Translations under genes and position numbers: made by a program
In this document: positions 35,094 to 43,560 of the stretch, one piece after another
How positions within the stretch are numbered: the first letter of the stretch is position 1
Layout: every line of letters starts with the position of its first letter
Notes under the pieces: generated by a model
What the model was told of the DNA's origin: nothing
Database searches by the model: none
The model's input: only the letters and a program-made list of their open reading frames with translations
Source: SCN-70-22 sp046327755
GTDB taxonomy: Bacteria; Gemmatimonadota; Gemmatimonadetes; Gemmatimonadales; Gemmatimonadaceae
DNA: 64,000 bases
NCBI GenBank assembly: GCA_046327755.1
Contig: JAXLXW010000006.1
Coordinates: 62,001 to 126,000, forward strand
Reading direction: 5' to 3'

Positions 35094-36296
35094 CCCCGAA
35101 AGGGTGCCCCGCCAGCGGATCTCCCGCGCCCGCTCCAGGTCCTCCAGGAACATCGCCTCGGCTTGCTCGCCCAGCGTGGCGTCCTCGATCACCGCGTCGA
35201 GTTCGTAGTTGATCGCCACGCCCAGGACGTTGAAGTCGGTCGAGCCCACGCGCACCCAGCGCCCATCGACCACGTTGGTCTTGGCGTGCATCATCTCGCC
35301 GCGCCATTCCCAGATGCGCACGCCGTGCTTGAAGAGGCGCGAGTAGAACGGGGCGATGATGGTGCGGAGCCACGGGTGATCGTAGCGCGACGGGACGAGG
35401 ATGCGCACGTCCACGCCGTCGCGCGCCGCGCCGGCCAGCGCCTCCACCATCCCCAGCGACGGCGCGAAGTAGGCGCTGGCGATCCAGATGGTGCGCTCCG
35501 CGCCTAACGCCTGCATCTGCAACGCGCGCGAGACGCGCATGCGCCCCGGCTCTCCCTCGATGATCCCCACCAGCGATGGCGGATCCACCTGCGGGTCGAG
35601 GTGCGAGGCGCTGGGGCGGCGGATGAGGCGCAGCCCCTTGGGGCGCCCCAGGTGCGCGCGCGCCCACATCCGCTCGAACGACTCGTGCATGTCCACCGCC
35701 GCCGGCCCGGCGATGCGCACCGCGGTGTCGCGCCACGGGGCGCGCTTTCGGCGCAGCACGCCGTGCTTCCACTCCTTCCCGATCCCGATCCCCCCGGTCA
35801 CCGCCACCGCACCGTCCGCCACGACCAGCTTGCGATGGTCGCGCGGCAGGACTCCACCCCAACGATGGAAACCCGGCGGCGAAAAGAGCTTCACTGTCAC
35901 GCCGAACGTCGCCATCTCCCTGAAGAAGCGCATCGGCGTCCCCATGCGCCCCACCCAGTCCACGAGCACCCGCACCTCGACGCCGCGCATTGCCGCCTCG
36001 ATCAGCGCCTCCTTGAAGCGCACCCCGACCTCGTCGTCGCGGAAGATGTACCCCTCGAAGTCGACGCGCGCGGTTGCCTCGCCGATCGCCGCGAGCATCG
36101 CGTCGAACGTCGCCGGCCCATCCTTGAGCAGGTGCACGCGATTGTCGGCCGAGACGTCGGCGGCAGCGATGCGCCAGAGCCCGCGCGCGAAGGTGCGCGT
36201 GCGCGCCGCCGTTGGCAGGAGCGGGGCAGGGGCGCTCGCCGGCGGGAGCGGCTCCAGCTCCAGCGGGGGCGGCGCCTCCTCCCGCGGGTCGTTCAC
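35091..36296 (-). CDS. Phospholipase D-family / cardiolipin synthase-like protein
   Basis: The 401-residue protein has two HKD motifs: HRKLVVADG starting at His154 and HAKTNVVDG starting at His337, each with the downstream GG/GS residues. This is the layout of bacterial cardiolipin synthases of the ClsB kind without N-terminal membrane helices. Such enzymes transfer phosphatidyl groups to make cardiolipin; other PLD-superfamily roles are possible. The GTG at 36296 overlaps the TGA of the upstream exporter gene, so the two are co-translated. The first 35 residues are Pro/Glu-rich and look disordered. Longer frames upstream lie inside the exporter gene. Confidence 0.85.
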   Translation of the reverse strand: MNDPREEAPPPLELEPLPPASAPAPLLPTAARTRTFARGLWRIAAADVSADNRVHLLKDGPATFDAMLAAIGEATARVDFEGYIFRDDEVGVRFKEALIEAAMRGVEVRVLVDWVGRMGTPMRFFREMATFGVTVKLFSPPGFHRWGGVLPRDHRKLVVADGAVAVTGGIGIGKEWKHGVLRRKRAPWRDTAVRIAGPAAVDMHESFERMWARAHLGRPKGLRLIRRPSASHLDPQVDPPSLVGIIEGEPGRMRVSRALQMQALGAERTIWIASAYFAPSLGMVEALAGAARDGVDVRILVPSRYDHPWLRTIIAPFYSRLFKHGVRIWEWRGEMMHAKTNVVDGRWVRVGSTDFNVLGVAINYELDAVIEDATLGEQAEAMFLEDLERAREIRWRGTLSG

Positions 36297-37612
36297 CGCT
36301 CGTACTCGCGCGCCATCCCCTGCCGCAGCGCCACGCGCGCCAGCAGCGCACCGATGGATAGCGTCAGCGCGACCATGAGCATGAGGAACCCGGTCTGGAT
36401 CGCGCGGTTCACGTTCTGGTCCACCAACGATCCAAAGCTCAGGAACCCGATCGTCCCCGGCACCAGGAGCACCGTCGCCGGCTGCTGCAACACGGCGTAC
36501 GGCAGGCGCAGGCGCCGCGCCAGCAGGATGCTCGCCGCCGTCGCCGTGAACGCCCCGACAAAGGCGCCCGCGTTGGAGCCGAGCAGGATCCCCCCGCCAT
36601 ACGCCACCAGCGACGTGATCACGCAGATCAACATGATCCAGGGCGCGTCGCGCCGCCGCGCGTTGAACAGGTGCGTCATCGAGAGCCCCGCCACCAGCGG
36701 CGACAGGACGCGGATCCACGCCGGGAGGTTGGTGGCGGCCGGGAGGATCAGGCGCGCCTTTTCATTCGACGCCACGGCCTGCTGCCCCACCACCACTCCA
36801 ACCACCAGCAGCAGGAGTGTGACCACACCGGCCAGGAAGCGCCCCGACCCCGCCGTCCAGTGCCCCTGCGCCAACTCGCTCATCGACACCGTCAGCCGCC
36901 ACCCCGGCAGGAGGATCACCAGCGAGGCCACCAGCACCGGGACGGGGCGGATGTCGGCGATGTTCAGGCGGTCGAAGCCGAACGCGGCCCCCGACGCCAT
37001 CGCCGCCAGCAGCACGGTCGCCAGCGGCATCAACGTCTCGCGTCCGGCCACCAGGTGCAAGACCGCGCCCACCGTCGCCCCCAGCAGCGCGACCAGCCCC
37101 ATCTCCGACAGGTCGGCGCGCAACAGGAGCGCCGCCGAGGCGCTGAGCAGCGCCCCCGCGAGCGTATCGAGCAGGATGCTCGACTGCGCGCGCCACCCCA
37201 GCAGCGTCGTCAGGCGTTCGGCGGCGTCGCGCGGGGTGATCTCGTCCTTCGCCACGCGCTCCAGCACACGGTGCAGCGCCACGGCGCGCGTGAAGTCGGG
37301 GCTCGACGCGCGCACACGAATCACCTCGGTCCAGCGCCTCCCCCCCTTGGACAACGTCAGGAAGATCGCCGTCGCGGTCGCGGTGCAATCGGCGGTGAAG
37401 CCCAGGTGACGCGCGAGGTATTCCAGCCCCTCCTCCGTTCGTGCCGGGATCTCGTCCACGGCGGCGTAGGCGCGTGCGGCGAGCGTCACGAACTGGACCG
37501 CGTCCTCATCCGTGGTCGGGGCCGCGGAGGGCGGGGCCTCGTACAGCGCCGTCAGCGACAGGTTCGGCGTCGCCTGCTCGGAGGTGATCGAAGCGCTCGG
37601 AATGGCGCTCAT
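36293..37612 (-). CDS. ThrE/YjjP-like threonine/serine exporter family protein
   Basis: The 439-residue protein has a cytoplasmic N-terminal domain (about 1-155: FVTLAARAYAAVDEIPARTEEGLEYLARHLG, then ATAIFLTLSKGG), then about ten hydrophobic helices. The first membrane half ends with LLPGWRLTVSMSELAQGHW, close to the conserved LIPG...E motif of ThrE. The last half fits the DUF3815 part that is often a separate gene (YjjB); here both are fused as in ThrE. The family exports L-threonine and L-serine, or other small substrates. The ATG at 37612 gives the usual N-terminal length. It is the first gene of a two-gene unit with the PLD-family enzyme and divergent from fabI. Confidence 0.85.
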   Translation of the reverse strand: MSAIPSASITSEQATPNLSLTALYEAPPSAAPTTDEDAVQFVTLAARAYAAVDEIPARTEEGLEYLARHLGFTADCTATATAIFLTLSKGGRRWTEVIRVRASSPDFTRAVALHRVLERVAKDEITPRDAAERLTTLLGWRAQSSILLDTLAGALLSASAALLLRADLSEMGLVALLGATVGAVLHLVAGRETLMPLATVLLAAMASGAAFGFDRLNIADIRPVPVLVASLVILLPGWRLTVSMSELAQGHWTAGSGRFLAGVVTLLLLVVGVVVGQQAVASNEKARLILPAATNLPAWIRVLSPLVAGLSMTHLFNARRRDAPWIMLICVITSLVAYGGGILLGSNAGAFVGAFTATAASILLARRLRLPYAVLQQPATVLLVPGTIGFLSFGSLVDQNVNRAIQTGFLMLMVALTLSIGALLARVALRQGMAREYER

Positions 37613-37748
37613 GAGGGCGCGGGTGAGGGGCACTGCCAGCGGCCGACGGCCTCCGCACCTTAAGTTGTCGCGAAGCCCCCGTGAAGGGGGACCGACTGGG
37701 CGCGTCACCGACTTGCGACGCCCCCCTAGACCGGGCGATATACCTCCC

Positions 37749-38726
37749 ATGCTTTCCATTGACCTGACCGGCAAGCGCGCCCTCGTGGCGGGCGTCGCCG
37801 ACGACAACGGATTCGGCTTCGCGATTGCCAAGGCCATGGCCGAGGCCGGCGCGGAGATCGTGGTCGCCACCTGGCCCCCCGCGCTCAACATCTTCCGCAA
37901 CCTCCTCGACCGCGGAAAGATCGACGACTCGCGGCGACTCTCCAGCGGCGAGCTGCTCCAGTTCAAGCGGATCTACCCGCTCGACGCCGCCTACGACACG
38001 CTCGACGACGCCCCCGAGGACATCCGCACCAGCAAGCGGTACAAGGACGTCGGCGACTTCTCGATCACGGGGATGGCCAACGCCATCGCCGCCGACTTCG
38101 GCCAGGGCGGGATCGACGTCGTCGTCCACTCCCTCGCCAACGGCCCCGAGGTCCGCAAGGCGCTGGTCGACACGTCGCGCGCTGGCTACCTGGCCGCGGT
38201 CGGCACCAGCGCCTACTCGCTGGTCTCGATGGTGCGCACCCTGGGCCCGCTCATGAATCCGGGCGGATCGGTCCTCTCGCTCTCGTACCTGGCCGCCGAG
38301 CGCGTGGTGCGCGGCTACGGCGGCGGGATGTCCACCGCCAAGGCCGCGCTCGAGGCCGACACGCGCCAGCTCTCCTTCGAGGCCGGGCGTCGCTGGGGAA
38401 TTCGCGTCAACACCATCTCGGCCGGCCCGCTCGCCTCGCGCGCGGCCAGCGCCATCGGGATCGTCGAGAAGATGGTGAGCTACTACCGCCTCAACGCGCC
38501 GCTCACCGACGACCTGCAGGCCATTGAAGTCGGGCACGCCGCCGCCTTCCTCGCCTCGCCGCTGGCCAGCGGGATCACCGGCGCCACGGTCTACGTCGAC
38601 AAGGGCTTCCACGCCATGGGGATGGCGGTCGCCATTCCGCAGTGGATGAAGGACGAGGAGGAAGAACTGCGCGCCGAAGCCGAGGCGCGCGCCGCGGGCG
38701 AGGCGACCGCGCCGGCCGCCAGCTGA
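37749..38726 (+). CDS. fabI: Enoyl-[acyl-carrier-protein] reductase (NADH), plastid-like FabI
   Basis: The 325-residue protein is a short-chain dehydrogenase with the FabI nucleotide-binding start (GKRALVAGVADDNGFG, residues 8-23) and the catalytic pair Tyr190 and Lys198 in YGGGMSTAK. The spacing of eight between Tyr and Lys, and the inserted block YPLDAAYDTLDDAPEDIRTS with KRYKDVGDFSI, are typical of the plant-plastid and chlamydial enoyl-ACP reductases rather than of E. coli FabI. It reduces the trans-2-enoyl-ACP in each fatty-acid elongation cycle, in the cytoplasm. The C-terminus has an extra Glu/Ala-rich tail (about 300-325). A 10-bp repeat covers the stop codon and a strong terminator follows. 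Confidence 0.93.
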   Translation: MLSIDLTGKRALVAGVADDNGFGFAIAKAMAEAGAEIVVATWPPALNIFRNLLDRGKIDDSRRLSSGELLQFKRIYPLDAAYDTLDDAPEDIRTSKRYKDVGDFSITGMANAIAADFGQGGIDVVVHSLANGPEVRKALVDTSRAGYLAAVGTSAYSLVSMVRTLGPLMNPGGSVLSLSYLAAERVVRGYGGGMSTAKAALEADTRQLSFEAGRRWGIRVNTISAGPLASRAASAIGIVEKMVSYYRLNAPLTDDLQAIEVGHAAAFLASPLASGITGATVYVDKGFHAMGMAVAIPQWMKDEEEELRAEAEARAAGEATAPAAS

Positions 38727-38750
38727 ACGCAGCTGAACGCAGCTGAACGC
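38721..38750 (+). repeat. Three 10-bp tandem repeats over the fabI stop
   Basis: AGCTGAACGC occurs three times in a row; the first copy contains the TGA stop of fabI. Loss or gain of a copy would leave the protein unchanged. Confidence 0.9.
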
Positions 38751-38778
38751 AATCGACCGCGTCGACGCTCACTACGCG

Positions 38779-38814
38779 AACACCCGGCAGCGCCCATCGG
38801 CGCTGCCGGGTGTT
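38779..38814. terminator. Strong rho-independent-type terminator after fabI
   Basis: AACACCCGGCAGCGCC (38779-38794) and GGCGCTGCCGGGTGTT (38799-38814) form a perfect 16-bp stem with a 4-base loop, followed by TGTCTT. It lies between fabI and a convergent gene and could serve both. Confidence 0.88.
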
Positions 38815-38850
38815 TGTCTTGCGAGCCACGCCATCACCGCCTGACGAGCC

Positions 38851-40014
38851 TCACCGCTTGCGCACCGCCGACGAATCGGGGACGAAGGTGAAGGGGAGTT
38901 GCACCACCTGCTGCACCGGCTGTCCCTTGCGTACCGCGGGATAGAAGGCCTGGTCCTTCAGCGACAGGCGCACCGACTCGACGAAGCCGGGGTGCGTTGT
39001 CGTCACCACGTTGAACGTATCGAGGTTCACCGCCCCCTTGGCGTCGACCACGAACTCGGCCAGCACACGCCCCGGCACCATGCTGTTGTAGAGCGAATCG
39101 GGGTAGATCGGGCGTTGTAGCCGCGTGGAGTCGACGCGCGCCTGCTGGTCCACCTGGTCGGGGGTGAAGACGGAAAGCTGTTGCACGGCCTGTGCGATCT
39201 CGGCCGCGGGCGAGAGGTCCCCCTTCTTCCGCTTCTTCGGGCGTAGCTCGCCCTGCTTGGACCAGAGGAGGATTGTCCCGCAGGCGCTGGAGATCGAGCG
39301 GTTCCCCTGGTACTCGGCCGGGACCGACGCGGCGCCGCTGTAGATCTCGATCCCCTCGAAGGAGCGCGGATCCACCGAGTCGAGGTCGAACTCGCCGGCG
39401 TAGAGCGGCGAGCCATCGAGCCAGGTGAGCGGGGCGCAGCGGGCCCCGCGGAAGCGCACCTGGTTGTTGAAGCCGCGCGTATCGACGCGCACCCCCGGAA
39501 TCATGCGGAACAGGTCCGTCATGTTGGCCGGGTTGCGCTTGTCGACCTGCTCGCGCGTGAAGAAGTGCCCGTGCCCCCGTGACATGCGCTGATAGAAGCC
39601 AGCCATTCGCCCGGTGATCTCGCGCCGTCCGGTGATCACCACGGGGGTGAGCGCCACCACGACGCGCCGGAGAATGAACTCGGCGTTGATGGTCGTCCCC
39701 GCCAGGACGTTGACGGTCGACGACTCGGGGAGGAATCCGATGCGTCGCACGTGGATCGTCAGCGGCCCGGCGCTCGCCTTGGCGAAGAGGAACTCGCCCC
39801 CTGCGCCGCTTTCGCCGTGGATATCGACCCCCTTCACCGACACCTGCGCCCCTTCGACGGCGGTGCCGCTCGAGTCCCGCACGACCCCCTTGATGCCGCC
39901 GGTCCCGACTTCCCCCTTCTGGGCCGCGGCGGGGAGCGCCGTTAGGCAGGTGAGCAGGGCGGCAACGACAACGGCGCGCTGGCCGGAATCGGGGCGCGAT
40001 GGGCGAGTGTACAT
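38851..40014 (-). CDS. Barrel-less TonB-receptor plug fused to a TonB C-terminal domain
   Basis: The 387-residue protein has a signal peptide (cleavage near ALPAAAQ, about 32), a carboxypeptidase-regulatory-like domain (about 36-110: IKGVVRDSSGTAVEGAQVSV), a TonB-dependent receptor plug domain (about 128-258: TDLFRMIPGVRV ... SVDPRSFEGIEIYSGAASVPAEY) and then a TonB-like energy-transducer domain (about 291-383: GRVLAEFVVDAKGAV ... YPAVRKGQPVQQVVQLPFTF). There is no room for the 22-strand barrel that follows a plug in real receptors. The fusion of a plug with a TonB C-terminal domain is unusual. It probably lives in the periplasm. SD-like GGGGGAGG lies 11 bases before the ATG; a GTG just before it is equally possible. 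Confidence 0.8.
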   Translation of the reverse strand: MYTRPSRPDSGQRAVVVAALLTCLTALPAAAQKGEVGTGGIKGVVRDSSGTAVEGAQVSVKGVDIHGESGAGGEFLFAKASAGPLTIHVRRIGFLPESSTVNVLAGTTINAEFILRRVVVALTPVVITGRREITGRMAGFYQRMSRGHGHFFTREQVDKRNPANMTDLFRMIPGVRVDTRGFNNQVRFRGARCAPLTWLDGSPLYAGEFDLDSVDPRSFEGIEIYSGAASVPAEYQGNRSISSACGTILLWSKQGELRPKKRKKGDLSPAAEIAQAVQQLSVFTPDQVDQQARVDSTRLQRPIYPDSLYNSMVPGRVLAEFVVDAKGAVNLDTFNVVTTTHPGFVESVRLSLKDQAFYPAVRKGQPVQQVVQLPFTFVPDSSAVRKR

Positions 40015-40181
40015 CACGACATGAACCTCCCCCGCCGGGGCGGGTGCGCGTGGCATCCAGGGGGTGATGGCCAGCAGGCGACAGATATCGTACCCTTCCG
40101 GCGGAAGAAAAGCACTACCCCGCCTTCGACTGTTCCCGCGCCCGGCGGCCGTGGGACTCGCCTCACGTACCCAATTCCAAC

Positions 40182-41927
40182 ATGTCCTCCCCAGTGCGCA
40201 CCGTTCGAGGGATGATCCGAGTCTCCCCCGTGGTCGCGGCGTTCGCGATCGCGGCGTGCACCAGTCGCCCCGCCTCGCGGCTCGCCCCGGACCGGGGCCC
40301 GTACGACGTGGTCATCGAGAACGGGCGCATCGTCGACGGGAGCGGCAACCCATGGTTCGCCGGCGACCTCGCCATCCGCGGTGACCGGATCGCGGCGATC
40401 ACCATCGCCGGCGGGCTGCGCAACGCGACCGCCCGCGAGCGCATCGACGCGCGCAACCGTGTGGTGGCTCCGGGCTTCATCGACATCCAGGCGCACTCGT
40501 GGGACGCCCTCATGTGGGGCGACGGGCGCGTCCTCTCCAAGGTCACGCAGGGAGTCACCAGCGAGATCCTGGGCGAGGCCACGACGCCGGCCCCGTCCAA
40601 CGACCGGGTCGACTCGCTCGCCGAGTCGAATGCCACGCCGCAGCGCGCCGCCATGGAGCGGCGCTATCGCGGAGCTCGCGGCTTCGGCATGTGGCTCTCC
40701 GACATGGAGAAGAACGGCATCTCCGTCAACGCCGGGTCGTACCTCGGTGCCACCACGGTGCGCGGCTACGTGATGGGGCAGGCGACCGGCGCCCCCAACC
40801 CGGCCCAGCTCGACACCATGCGCGCGGTGGTCCGCGACGCCATGCGCAACGGCGCCTTCGGCATCTCGAGCGCCCTCATTTACCCGCCCGGGTCGTACGC
40901 CAGCACGCAGGAGTTAGTCGAGATGGCGAAGGCGATGGCTCCCTTCCAGGGGGAGTACATCACCCACATGCGCTCGGAGGACGACTCGCTCTTCGAGGCG
41001 ATGGACGAGGCCTTCCGCATCGGGCGCGAGGGGGGCGTGCGCGTCGACATCTATCACCTCAAGGCGTCGAACCGCCGCAACTGGGGCAAGGCCCCCGCCA
41101 TGGTCGCCAAGATCGACTCGGCGCGTGCCTCCGGCCTCGACGTCGCCGCCACGATGTACCCCTACCCGTTCTCCGGCAACAACCTCGGCGAGTGCTTCCC
41201 CGACTGGGCCGCCGAGAACGGGAAGCTGATGGACAACCTGCGGAATGCGGACACACGCGCGCGCATCGTGCGCGAGATGACCGACATGAACGGCGCACCG
41301 CTCTGCCAGCGCGAGGGGCCCGGCGCCTACATGATCGGCGGCTTCACCAGGCCGGAGCACAAGCCCTATGAGGGGAAATACCTCGCCGACATCGCCACCG
41401 CGATGAACCGCCCGTGGCCCGACGCCGTCATCGAACTCATCCTCTCCGAAGGGCACGACCTCGACAAGATCAACTTCACGATGTCCGAGGAGAACGTGCG
41501 CATGCAGCTCAAGTCGCCGTGGGTCTCCATCGGCACCGATGCGGGGGGCGTCGATCCCGACAGCACCACCATCGTCGTGCATCCGCGCTCGTACGGGACG
41601 TATCCCCGCATCCTGGGGCAGTACGTGCGCGAGCAGAAGCTCCTCACCCTGGAGGATGCGGTGCGGCGCATGAGCGGCGCGGTGGCCTCGCGCCTCGCGC
41701 TGCGCGATCGCGGCCTCCTGCGCGAAGGGCTCTTCGCCGACGTCGTCATCTTCGATCCTGCCACCATCATCGATCGCGCGACGCCGCAGAAACCGCATCA
41801 ACTCTCGGTGGGCGTCGAGCAGGTGTGGGTGAACGGGGTTCGTGTTCTCCGCGACGGGCGCCACACCAACGCCAAGCCGGGGCGCGCGCTGCGCGGCCCC
41901 GGGTGGGATGGCACCGTCGTCCGATAA
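40182..41927 (+). CDS. N-acyl-D-amino-acid deacylase-like amidohydrolase, lipoprotein
   Basis: The 581-residue protein begins with a lipoprotein signal (hydrophobic run then IAAC, Cys about residue 26). The amidohydrolase body (YDVVIENGRIVDGSGNPWFAGDLAIRGDRIAAI ...) matches D-aminoacylases, with metal-ligand histidines seen in YITHMRSE and IYHLKAS and a terminal SIGTDAGG Asp. At the first metal site the usual HxH is QAHS (only the second His kept), and the usual NCG cysteine region reads GEATTPAP. Such enzymes release D-amino acids from N-acyl forms. An ATG ten codons later (40212) is a possible start. An M20 peptidase follows after 29 bases, so the two probably form an operon. Confidence 0.82.
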   Translation: MSSPVRTVRGMIRVSPVVAAFAIAACTSRPASRLAPDRGPYDVVIENGRIVDGSGNPWFAGDLAIRGDRIAAITIAGGLRNATARERIDARNRVVAPGFIDIQAHSWDALMWGDGRVLSKVTQGVTSEILGEATTPAPSNDRVDSLAESNATPQRAAMERRYRGARGFGMWLSDMEKNGISVNAGSYLGATTVRGYVMGQATGAPNPAQLDTMRAVVRDAMRNGAFGISSALIYPPGSYASTQELVEMAKAMAPFQGEYITHMRSEDDSLFEAMDEAFRIGREGGVRVDIYHLKASNRRNWGKAPAMVAKIDSARASGLDVAATMYPYPFSGNNLGECFPDWAAENGKLMDNLRNADTRARIVREMTDMNGAPLCQREGPGAYMIGGFTRPEHKPYEGKYLADIATAMNRPWPDAVIELILSEGHDLDKINFTMSEENVRMQLKSPWVSIGTDAGGVDPDSTTIVVHPRSYGTYPRILGQYVREQKLLTLEDAVRRMSGAVASRLALRDRGLLREGLFADVVIFDPATIIDRATPQKPHQLSVGVEQVWVNGVRVLRDGRHTNAKPGRALRGPGWDGTVVR

Positions 41928-41956
41928 TCGAACCCTCCGCTTCGCTCCTTCTCACC

Positions 41957-43417
41957 GTGATCAAGAAACTGCTCGCCGTCGTCGCCCTGGCCGTCGCGGC
42001 CCTCGGCGCCTTTGGAAGTTGGCGCGCGACGCGCCTCGTCCCGCGTCCCCCGGCACCACTCGCCCCCGACGCCGGCATCGCCAACGCGACCGTCTCCGTC
42101 GATCGCATGCGCGAGGCGGTGCGCTTCCCGACCATCTCCGTTCAGGACTCCGCGCAGTGGGATGCGCGTCCCTTCCTCGCCTTCCACGATTGGCTCCGCA
42201 CCGCCTACCCGCGCGTCGACTCGGCGCTCACCCGCGAGGTCGTGAACGGCTACTCGCTGCTCTACACCTGGAAAGGGAGTGACACCACGCGAGCCCCGAT
42301 CCTCCTCACCGGGCACTTCGACGTCGTCCCGGTCGAGCCCGGGACCGAGTCGATGTGGACGCACCAGCCGTTCGCCGGCGATACCGCCGACGGTTTCCTG
42401 TGGGGGCGCGGTTCCACGGACGACAAGTCGTCGGTGATCGGGATCCTCGAAGGGGTCGATCTCCTCGTGTCGCAGGGCTTCACTCCCACCCGCACCGTCC
42501 TCCTCGCCTTTGGCCACGACGAGGAGGTCGGCGGCTATCACGGCGCCGGCGAGATCGCCAAGCTCCTGCAGCAGCGCTACGGCAAGGTGGCCTTTCTCGT
42601 CGACGAGGGAGGGATCATCACAGACGGCGTCGTCCCCGGCGTCAAGCGACGGATCGCGATGATCGGCGTCGCCGAGAAGTCGTCCATGTCGATCGAGTTG
42701 TCCGTGACCGGCGCGGGGGGCCACTCCTCCATGCCCCCGGAACACACGGCGCTGGGCACCCTCGCCAGGGCGCTCACGCGCCTCGAGGACGAGCAGATGC
42801 CGGCGCGCCTTACCCCGGCCACGCAAGCCTTCCTCACCAACGTGGCATCCGAGGGCTCGTTCGCGATGCGCTTTGCCTTCGCCAACATCGGCGCCACGCG
42901 CCCCCTCATCGTCCGCGGGCTCGTCGCCAATCCCCAGACGGCGTCGGTGGTCCGCACCACCACCGCGGTCACCATGGCCAGCGGGAGCCCGAAGGAGAAC
43001 GTCCTCCCCATCCGGGCCACCGCGGTGGTCAACTTCCGCATCCTCCCTGGCGACTCGGTCAAGGGGGTACTGGCCCACGTCGCGCGCGTGGTGGGGGACA
43101 CGACGGTGAAGGTCCGCCAGCTGGGCGCGGCGCGCGAACCATCGCCCGTGACGCCGTTCGACACCCCGGAGTACGCGACGCTCGAGAAGTCGATCGCCCA
43201 GCTCTATCCCGACGCGCTCGCCACCCCGTATCTCCTCGGGGCCGCGACGGATACGCGTCACTACGAGGGGCTCACGCGGAACATCTTCCGCTTCATGCCG
43301 TCCGTTGCCACCCCGGCGCTCATCGCGGGGGCCCACGGGACAAATGAGCGGGCCCCGCTAGCGGACTTCGCGCACGGGATCAAATTCTGGGCGCAGTTGA
43401 TCCGGAACGCCCAATAG
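41957..43417 (+). CDS. M20 family metallopeptidase (carboxypeptidase S-like), membrane-anchored
   Basis: The 486-residue protein starts with GTG and an N-terminal membrane helix (about 5-22). M20 metal ligands are in place: His120 and Asp122 in GHFDVVPV, Asp in GRGSTDDKSS, the catalytic Glu pair in GHDEEVGG, Asp in LVDEGG and a late His in AGAHGTNER. A dimerisation domain with GAGGHSSMPP lies in the middle. Its length and the WTHQPFAG and WGRGS blocks match the CPS1-like Gly-Xaa carboxypeptidase group, which cuts dipeptides or N-acyl amino acids. It lies 29 bases after the deacylase gene, so both may act on the same N-acyl amino acids or short peptides. Confidence 0.9.
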   Translation: MIKKLLAVVALAVAALGAFGSWRATRLVPRPPAPLAPDAGIANATVSVDRMREAVRFPTISVQDSAQWDARPFLAFHDWLRTAYPRVDSALTREVVNGYSLLYTWKGSDTTRAPILLTGHFDVVPVEPGTESMWTHQPFAGDTADGFLWGRGSTDDKSSVIGILEGVDLLVSQGFTPTRTVLLAFGHDEEVGGYHGAGEIAKLLQQRYGKVAFLVDEGGIITDGVVPGVKRRIAMIGVAEKSSMSIELSVTGAGGHSSMPPEHTALGTLARALTRLEDEQMPARLTPATQAFLTNVASEGSFAMRFAFANIGATRPLIVRGLVANPQTASVVRTTTAVTMASGSPKENVLPIRATAVVNFRILPGDSVKGVLAHVARVVGDTTVKVRQLGAAREPSPVTPFDTPEYATLEKSIAQLYPDALATPYLLGAATDTRHYEGLTRNIFRFMPSVATPALIAGAHGTNERAPLADFAHGIKFWAQLIRNAQ

Positions 43418-43516
43418 CCGCCCTCCGGCCCTTACTTTGCTGAGTGGTAAGGGCTCCCGCCTGAACTGCCCCAACCCGACGTCGCCCCGCCGGCACTCGC
43501 TCCCCGTGCCCGCCCC

Positions 43517-43556
43517 CCTCGTCTTCTCGTCTTCCCGTCCTCTCGTCTTCTCCCGT
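43517..43556. repeat. GACGAGA-family repeat, pyrimidine orientation
   Basis: CTCGTCTTCTCGTCTTCCCG followed by TCCTCTCGTCTTCTCCCG is the reverse-oriented form of the dispersed purine repeat. It lies just upstream of a kinase gene that starts with GTG at 43561. No partner arm is visible nearby. Confidence 0.65.
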
Positions 43557-43560
43557 AAGA

